From: RGIG8050 sp045588915
GTDB taxonomy: Bacteria > Bacillota > Clostridia > Christensenellales > UBA1242
NCBI GenBank assembly: GCA_045588915.1
Contig: JAZNFA010000009.1
Span: forward strand, 30,975 to 94,974
Reading direction: 5' to 3'
Length of the DNA stretch: 64,000 bases
The notes beneath the pieces were generated by a model, which had not been told where the DNA came from, made no database searches, and was given only the letters and a program-made list of their open reading frames with translations. How positions within the stretch are numbered: position 1 is the stretch's first letter; each line of letters starts with the position of its first letter. Positions 58,723 to 64,000 of the stretch are shown here, one piece after another. A program made the position numbers and the translations under genes.

Positions 58723-59561
58723 TTAACTTATTATTTTGTGGAAATTCGTATGTTTTTGATGGCGTGATGACTTGTTTGTTGTCGATTGAAAAATACTACA
58801 AAGGTGAAATAACGGCTTACATTTACACAATGGATGTGTCGCATTTAAATCCGAAATTTACGCCGATTGCAGATGAGCAAGTAGCGTTCATTGACAAAAT
58901 GTTAAAGGATACTAATCCGAACAGTAGGGCAATCAAGGTTGATGTAACTGAGTTGTATAAAAAAGAAATTGGTGGTTCACCTAACGAAGGAAGTTATTGT
59001 ACGCCTTATACCTTGCTCAGGTTGTTAGCTGATAAGGTTGAAGGGATGCCAGAAGATAAGTTGTTATACCTTGATATTGACTTGATGTTTAATGATGACG
59101 TTTTAAAGTTGTATGATTTAGATATTTCAGATTACGAATATGCAGCAGCACAAGATCATTATGGAAAGAAGCTTATTCGCTGGGACTATATCAATGCAGG
59201 TGTTTTGTTGTTTAATATGAAAAAGATGCGCGAAACAAACTTATTGCAAAAAGCGCGTGATATGATCAATGCAAAACATATGGTATTTTCGGATCAAAGT
59301 GCAATCTTTAATTGTACGACAAAAAAATTATTACTACCACAATATTACAATGACCAAAAGTGGTTAACTAAGAAAACAATTGTCCGGCATTTTAGTAAAA
59401 CGTTGAAGTGCTGGCCATATCCGAGAACGGTTAATATCAAACCTTGGCGAGTCAGTGATATTCATAGAGTCTTCAAGTGTTACCATTTCGATGATGTCTT
59501 ATATGAATACATTTACTACAAAAAATTGTACGAAAAAACTAAGGACCAAAAGTTTGGCTAA
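58719..59561 (+). CDS. Glycosyltransferase family 8 protein
   Basis: 280 residues. GT-A fold with metal-binding DxD in LLYLDIDLMFNDDVLKLYDL (about residues 109-128). The YINAGVLLFNMKKMRET loop and a late HFSKTLKCWPY region are typical of GT8 (retaining, UDP-sugar dependent). No membrane segment. It uses a nucleotide sugar to decorate an acceptor that may be the lipid made by the flanking acyltransferases (inference). Confidence 0.88.
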   Translation: MINLLFCGNSYVFDGVMTCLLSIEKYYKGEITAYIYTMDVSHLNPKFTPIADEQVAFIDKMLKDTNPNSRAIKVDVTELYKKEIGGSPNEGSYCTPYTLLRLLADKVEGMPEDKLLYLDIDLMFNDDVLKLYDLDISDYEYAAAQDHYGKKLIRWDYINAGVLLFNMKKMRETNLLQKARDMINAKHMVFSDQSAIFNCTTKKLLLPQYYNDQKWLTKKTIVRHFSKTLKCWPYPRTVNIKPWRVSDIHRVFKCYHFDDVLYEYIYYKKLYEKTKDQKFG

Positions 59562-59592
59562 ACAATAAATATTATAAGGAGAAATAAAAAAA

Positions 59593-60531
59593 ATGAACAC
59601 AATTAAAAAAGAAATTCCAATTTTCACAGCATGTGATGATAATTACTTGCCTTTTATGGCAGTAACTTTACAATCAATGATTGAAAATGCATCAAAAGAT
59701 TATAATTATACATTTAGAGTTTTGCATTCTGGAATTAGTGAAAGCAATATTGAAAAAATTATGCATTACAATCGTGATAATTTTACGATTGAGTTTGTCG
59801 ATGTTAGAGAACTATTAAAAGAAGTGATGGAACGTTTACATACATGTATTTATTACACACAAACTACCTATTATCGACTTTTCATTGCGAATATGTATCC
59901 ACAGTATGATAAGGTTTTATACATTGACAGCGACGTAGTTGTACGTGGTGATGTGTCAAAATTATATAACATCGAAATTGGTGATAATTTAGTTGGGGCT
60001 ACGATTGAAGACTTCGTAATGACATTACCATACATTCAACCATACTTTACCAAAGTTTTGGGATTGCCTCGTCATGAAGATTATTTCAATGCTGGTTTAT
60101 TGATTATGAATCTTGAACAATTCCGTAAACAAAACTTCGAAGAACAGTTCGTTACTTTATTAAACAAATATAAATTTGTTGTGCAAGACCAAGATTATTT
60201 AAACGTTATTTGTCAAGGTAAAGTAGCCTATATCGACCCAATGTGGAATAAATCACCTTGTAATCCAAATGTTGACGTAGAAGATATTAATTTAATTCAC
60301 TATAAGCTCATTTGGAAGCCGTGGCATGCAGAAGTTCCTTATGGGGATGAATTCTGGAAGTATGCTGAGAAAACTGAATACAAGAATATTCTCAAGGATA
60401 TTCGTGCAAATTATACTCAAGAGCAATATAAGAAAGATATTGAAAATCATAATTGGTTTATGGATAAAATTCATAACGAATTGCATAACCCAGAAAATTA
60501 TTATCACTTATATTTAAAGCCTCAAAACTAA
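59593..60531 (+). CDS. Glycosyltransferase family 8 protein (LPS-type)
   Basis: 312 residues. Starts IPIFTACDDNYLPFMAVTLQS, the classic GT8 opening. The DxD is KVLYIDSDVVVRGDVSKLYN (about 112-131). YFNAGLLIMNLEQFRKQNFEEQF and VQDQDYLNVICQGKV and a late HYKLIWKPWH (metal His) complete the family set. AAGGAG 15 bases upstream is poorly spaced but real. A paralogue of the preceding gene by fold, not by close identity. Confidence 0.92.
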   Translation: MNTIKKEIPIFTACDDNYLPFMAVTLQSMIENASKDYNYTFRVLHSGISESNIEKIMHYNRDNFTIEFVDVRELLKEVMERLHTCIYYTQTTYYRLFIANMYPQYDKVLYIDSDVVVRGDVSKLYNIEIGDNLVGATIEDFVMTLPYIQPYFTKVLGLPRHEDYFNAGLLIMNLEQFRKQNFEEQFVTLLNKYKFVVQDQDYLNVICQGKVAYIDPMWNKSPCNPNVDVEDINLIHYKLIWKPWHAEVPYGDEFWKYAEKTEYKNILKDIRANYTQEQYKKDIENHNWFMDKIHNELHNPENYYHLYLKPQN

Positions 60532-60541
60532 AAGGAAAAAC

Positions 60542-61414
60542 ATGGAAACTGAGTCACAAACTGAAAAAAATACTAGTCGGTTGGCTATTCTAGAAAAAAT
60601 AAAACTGTATGAAGAAAATGGATGGTTTGATAAAGATTTAGAAGATGACCCACCGACGATTGAGCTTCTGCCTAATCAAATTGATTATTTAAGAAAAAAA
60701 ATAACCAGTAAGATTAAATGTTTTGTTGCTAATAAAATCAAACGAATTTATGTTAATCGCTTGATTAAAAAAAAGCGACTTTTGATTAAGGATATTTTAG
60801 GAATTGAAAACTGGCAAAAAATAAAATCTGGCGCAATTATAACTTGTAATCATTTTAGTCCAGAAGATAGTTTTGTGATGGAAAAAGTTTTCCAACTTAG
60901 CAAAAAGAAAAAGATGTATCGAATTATTCGTGAGGGTAATTATACTAATCCACCTGTTTTTAAATTTTTTATGCGTAACTGTGATACTTTACCATTAAGT
61001 AAAAATTTGCATACTATGGGGAAGTGCATTAAGGCAGTTGATGCAATCTTACAAAGAGGAGATAATATTTTAATTTATCCAGAAGAAAGTTTGTGGTGGA
61101 ATTATCGCAAGCCGAAACCTTTGAAGGTCGGTGCTTTTAAATTTGCTGCGAAAAATAATGTTCCAGTATTACCAATTTTTATTACGATGGAAGATAGTGA
61201 TAAAATTGCCGAAAATGGTTTTGCTTTACAAGAATATACGGTTCATATTTTGGAACCAATTTATCCGGATGAGAGTTTAGAAATGAATCTACGCATTGAT
61301 GATATGATGCAAAAAAACTACGAAGCTTGGGTCAATGTTTATGAACAGGTTTATGGTGAAAAATTAGTTTATTTAACTAAGCCACAATCAGATGAAAATA
61401 CAAATAGTAACTAA
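60542..61414 (+). CDS. 1-acylglycerol-phosphate acyltransferase-like protein
   Basis: 290 residues. PlsC motif I is ITCNHFSPEDSFVME (HX4D, about residue 101), motif II around DTLPLSKNL, motif III LIYPEESLWWNYRKPKPLKVG and motif IV VPVLPIFI. An N-terminal basic region of about 75 residues replaces a clear membrane helix. Fourth gene of the operon, AAAAGGAAAA before the ATG. Two acyltransferases flanking two GT8 enzymes suggest synthesis of an acylated glycolipid or anchor. Confidence 0.85.
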   Translation: METESQTEKNTSRLAILEKIKLYEENGWFDKDLEDDPPTIELLPNQIDYLRKKITSKIKCFVANKIKRIYVNRLIKKKRLLIKDILGIENWQKIKSGAIITCNHFSPEDSFVMEKVFQLSKKKKMYRIIREGNYTNPPVFKFFMRNCDTLPLSKNLHTMGKCIKAVDAILQRGDNILIYPEESLWWNYRKPKPLKVGAFKFAAKNNVPVLPIFITMEDSDKIAENGFALQEYTVHILEPIYPDESLEMNLRIDDMMQKNYEAWVNVYEQVYGEKLVYLTKPQSDENTNSN

Positions 61415-61419
61415 CATAC

Positions 61420-61448
61420 TTGTTTTTAATGCAAAGAATATGTACAAT
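61420..61448 (+). promoter_or_regulatory. Promoter of the coiled-coil protein gene (leaderless type)
   Basis: TTGTTT (61420-61425), 17 bases, TACAAT (61443-61448), 8 bases to ATG at 61457. Confidence 0.72.
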
Positions 61449-61456
61449 AAAAACAA

Positions 61457-62029
61457 ATGAAAGAAAATCGTAAATTGTCAAAGGTAAATCAAACTGTCGG
61501 GTTAAAAAAAAGACAAATAACTAAAAAGCTTACTGAAGCTGAACGTGAAGAACGTATTCAATATTTGGTTGATTTGTTTCGTCTTTCTTTTCGTACTACA
61601 CAACAGTTCGGAAATACTTTTGAGGAGTTACATCCTGATGATTATTATGATAGTGTGGTAGATTGTGCTATAGAGCAAACTGCTGGGTTTGGGTGTGATG
61701 AAGAGATGGAAGATTTTCGTGCTGATTTTCAAGCTTTGGATGCAGAAGACAGATATAATCAATGTTGTATTGATTACTATGAAGATGTGTTGACTGAAAC
61801 TAAGATGCGTATTGAGGAGGATGAAAGGCGCTTAAGGGGTTTGCGAGCTGAAATGAAGGACGAAACTCTAATTCTTGACAAGAAGACGAGACGTAGCAAC
61901 TTAAATGAACAAGCTCGCCTTGAAGAAAGAATTGAACTAAATCGTAGTGAACAAATAAGAACGGAACAAAAGTTACAAAAATTTTTAAAGTCAATAAAAA
62001 TAACGACAGACGAAAAAGTTAAAAATTAG
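61457..62029 (+). CDS. Unknown coiled-coil protein, possibly truncated by a TAG
   Basis: 190 residues, hydrophilic. Basic N-terminus, acidic middle (DEEMEDFRADFQALDAEDRYN) and a C-terminal coiled coil rich in E, R and L (about 115-185). The frame stays open after the TAG at 62027-62029 for another 35 codons to a TAG at 62135-62137, with protein-like composition (KFKKLLVDYYEGED, CLKEKYWQKF). The original protein may therefore have been about 226 residues. No family recognised. Confidence 0.55.
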   Translation: MKENRKLSKVNQTVGLKKRQITKKLTEAEREERIQYLVDLFRLSFRTTQQFGNTFEELHPDDYYDSVVDCAIEQTAGFGCDEEMEDFRADFQALDAEDRYNQCCIDYYEDVLTETKMRIEEDERRLRGLRAEMKDETLILDKKTRRSNLNEQARLEERIELNRSEQIRTEQKLQKFLKSIKITTDEKVKN

Positions 62030-62137
62030 GATGAAGTTCCCAAATTTAAAAAACTTTTAGTAGATTATTACGAAGGTGAAGATTCTGTCATAATTAATTT
62101 ATGCTTAAAAGAAAAGTATTGGCAAAAGTTTCTATAG
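62030..62137 (+). pseudogene. In-frame C-terminal remnant after the TAG
   Basis: 35 sense codons follow the stop of the coiled-coil gene in the same frame without interruption. They contain no start with a ribosome-binding site, so they are probably a severed 3' end, or a rare readthrough extension. Confidence 0.4.
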
Positions 62138-62185
62138 AAGATTTTGTAGTCTATAAAAAATAGTTTAAGAAAATTTCTGTAATTA

Positions 62186-62214
62186 TTGCATGGGTAGTTT
62201 TTGTATGATAAAAT
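62186..62214 (+). promoter_or_regulatory. Promoter of the helicase gene (leaderless type)
   Basis: TTGCAT (62186-62191), 17 bases, TAAAAT (62209-62214), 8 bases to ATG at 62223. Confidence 0.75.
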
Positions 62215-62222
62215 AAAGTGAT

Positions 62223-64000
62223 ATGGGGTTAGAATTATATAAACACAATAAGAAAGCTTATGAAAAAGTCGAGGCAATGTTTGAACACGAAAATCATGTT
62301 GCTATTGTTCATGCTACTGGCACCGGTAAATCTTTTATTTCGATGAAATGGTTGTTTGATAATAAGGACAAAAAATGTCTTTTTCTTGCACCGACTTATG
62401 AAATTCTCGACCAATTTGAAGAGCATGTTAAGTCGCAAGGTTTAAGCTTGAAAAAAGATTTTCCGAATTTGCAATTTGCTATTTATTCGAATCTGATGCG
62501 TAAGTCAGATAAGGAATTGAAAAAATTACAAGTCGATAATATCGTGTTGGATGAGTTTCACCGTTGTGGTGCACCAGAATGGGGTAAAAGCATTAATAAA
62601 GTAATCGGCTATAATGCTGATGCCAAAGTGTTGGGGATTAGTGCGACTCCAATTAGATACTTGGATAACAACAAAAACATGGCGGAAGAATTATTTCACG
62701 GTAATATTGCTTCCGAAATTACATTGGTCGATGCAATAAGAGATGGTATTTTACCGATGCCGACCTATATTTCTGCTGCTTATTCCTTTGATAAAGATAT
62801 TGAACGCATTCAAGATAAAATTAACCGTATTGAAGATGCTGAAGAAAAAAAATCGTATGAAGAACAATTAAAAGACGCTAAGCGAATGTTGGAAAAATCT
62901 GAAGGGTTGTCCACAGTATTTGAAAAACATATTCCGAATAAGGAAGGTAAATATGTTGTTTTCTGTCGTGACCAAAAACATATGCAACAAATGATGCAGG
63001 AAGCAAAAGATTGGTTGAAAAATGTTAACAGTAATGTTGATATGTACACAGTTTATTCCGGACAGGGGCGTAAAGCAAATAAACGCAATTTAGCCGATTT
63101 TAATAAATCCAAAAACCATCATATTAAATTATTGTTCTCAATTGAAATGTTAAATGAAGGTGTGCATGTCCCTGACATTGATGGCGTAATTATGTTAAGA
63201 CCGACAGAATCTAAAATTATTTATTTACAACAATTAGGTCGTGCCTTGTCCGTTGGGCATAATCAACACCCAGTGATTTTTGACATTGTCAATAATATTC
63301 ATGGTACTGACAGTATCCGTGAAGTATACCGAGAAATAAAAAATGGTGGCCGTGATGCTGAAGGTCATGAAATTAATTTAGATGAATTTAAGATTATTGA
63401 TTATTTGCAACAACCAAACGAATTGATTGATTCGTTGAATAGTTTATTGGACGAAGCAAGTTCTTCGGAAGTAAAATGTGAAAAAATTGTGCAAGCCGTA
63501 ATTAACTTTGTAAAAACGCACGAAAGAATGCCATCTAGTGGTATTATGGCAGAGCGACCTCTCTATAGAGCATTTTTTAACCATAAAGACAAATTTACAC
63601 CGGAGCAAAAACAAAGACTGCTTGATGCGGGCGTGTCAGTGGTTTTATCAAAAGAGGAAAGGATTGAGCAACTTGTGTCAGAGTTGATAGCCTGGGTTAA
63701 AGATCACGAAGGGAAGATACCATCTCGTGGTAAAAATGCAGATGAAAATGAAGTAGATTTATATCTAAGGTTTTTGTATAATAAAACAAAATTTACCGAA
63801 GAGCAAAAACAAAGGCTGCTTGATGCGGGCGTGTCAGTGGTTTTATCAAAAGAGGAAAGGATTGAGCAACTTGTGTCGGATGTGATAGATTGGGTTAAAG
63901 ATCATGAGGGGAAGATGCCATCTACTGGTAAAGATGCAGATGAAAATGAAGTAAATTTATATCAAAGGTTTTTGTATAATAGAACAAAATTTACTGAAGA
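62223..64000 (+). CDS. SF2 DEAD/DEAH-box helicase with helicase-associated repeats (3' truncated)
   Basis: 592 codons visible, open at the right edge. Q-motif region LYKHNKKAYEKVEAMFEH, Walker A HATGTGKSFISMKW (about residues 31-44), DEFH box NIVLDEFHRCGAP, SATPIRYLD (motif III). Second RecA lobe: YVVFCRDQKHMQQ, FSIEMLNEGVHVPDIDG and QQLGRALSVG (motif VI). From about residue 410 come helicase-associated repeats of 66 residues (W-V-K-D-H-E-G-K-x-P-S), two of which are nearly identical at DNA level. Possible DNA/RNA remodeller; such repeats are common in mobile or defence-linked helicases. Confidence 0.9.
   Translation, partial: MGLELYKHNKKAYEKVEAMFEHENHVAIVHATGTGKSFISMKWLFDNKDKKCLFLAPTYEILDQFEEHVKSQGLSLKKDFPNLQFAIYSNLMRKSDKELKKLQVDNIVLDEFHRCGAPEWGKSINKVIGYNADAKVLGISATPIRYLDNNKNMAEELFHGNIASEITLVDAIRDGILPMPTYISAAYSFDKDIERIQDKINRIEDAEEKKSYEEQLKDAKRMLEKSEGLSTVFEKHIPNKEGKYVVFCRDQKHMQQMMQEAKDWLKNVNSNVDMYTVYSGQGRKANKRNLADFNKSKNHHIKLLFSIEMLNEGVHVPDIDGVIMLRPTESKIIYLQQLGRALSVGHNQHPVIFDIVNNIHGTDSIREVYREIKNGGRDAEGHEINLDEFKIIDYLQQPNELIDSLNSLLDEASSSEVKCEKIVQAVINFVKTHERMPSSGIMAERPLYRAFFNHKDKFTPEQKQRLLDAGVSVVLSKEERIEQLVSELIAWVKDHEGKIPSRGKNADENEVDLYLRFLYNKTKFTEEQKQRLLDAGVSVVLSKEERIEQLVSDVIDWVKDHEGKMPSTGKDADENEVNLYQRFLYNRTKFTE
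63601..64000 (+). repeat. 198-bp near-identical tandem repeat inside the helicase gene
   Basis: The DNA repeats with a period of 198 bases (66 codons): CTTGATGCGGGCGTGTCAGT starts at 63621 and again at 63819, and the flanking sequence on both sides is nearly identical. A third unit is cut by the window edge. Confidence 0.85.

Overview
The window is low-GC, gene-dense chromosomal DNA from an anaerobic, endospore-forming Firmicute of clostridial type, probably an uncultured gut or rumen lineage (inference). The support is a complete spoIIIA operon (26262-30811), a SpoVB-like flippase, a PdaA-like cortex deacetylase with a sporulation-type promoter, pyruvate formate-lyase with its activase, rubrerythrin, dapF-dapL, and a long Gram-positive SRP RNA. 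The left edge cuts dnaE and the right edge cuts a helicase gene.

Layout. 1-10984 is core: dnaE (3' part), typA, spoVB-like, hup, ffs (minus), dnaB, a minus-strand pair with a 14-residue Cys peptide, a pseudouridine synthase, a phosphoesterase, dapF and dapL. 11051-21272 alternates core genes (pflA-pflB-ASCH, a radical SAM protein, pdaA) with accessory genes placed just behind tRNA-Arg and two tRNA-Val genes. 21362-25549 (minus) is a Fe-alcohol dehydrogenase / aldehyde dehydrogenase / lysoplasmalogenase-like / DUF600 operon that could handle fatty aldehydes. 25629-38013 is core: yigZ, spoIIIAA-AH, a large unknown protein, rubrerythrin, tRNA-Ile, a Ca-type P-ATPase, an acidic protein and efp.

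38060-53490 is an accessory island behind tRNA-His. It carries an AAA/DUF4143 ATPase, a large serine recombinase with a small upstream ORF, a long hairpin and an operator-like array, a type I restriction-modification operon with a KAP-like P-loop NTPase between hsdS and hsdR and a membrane protein after hsdR, a HEPN/Toprim-associated protein and a PIN-like protein. An imperfect direct repeat of about 105 bp (38130-38232 and 53376-53488), beginning at the last bases of tRNA-His, brackets it. 53596-64000 holds a six-repeat protein, a BspA-like LRR protein, an XRE membrane regulator, an acyltransferase/GT8/GT8/acyltransferase operon, a coiled-coil protein and a helicase with very recent 198-bp tandem repeats.

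The clearest genome-wide pattern is at promoters. At least 16 first genes of transcription units have a -35/-10 pair, nearly always with a 17-bp spacer, ending 5-8 bases before the start codon with no Shine-Dalgarno sequence, which predicts leaderless mRNAs. Genes inside operons often do have Shine-Dalgarno sites. The best candidates for undescribed biology are the hsdM-hsdS-KAP-hsdR-TM operon, the recombinase control region, the divergent ffs/dnaB promoter that shares one palindromic -35 box, and an EF-P with a non-canonical tip loop. All calls come from reading the sequence; no database search was possible.
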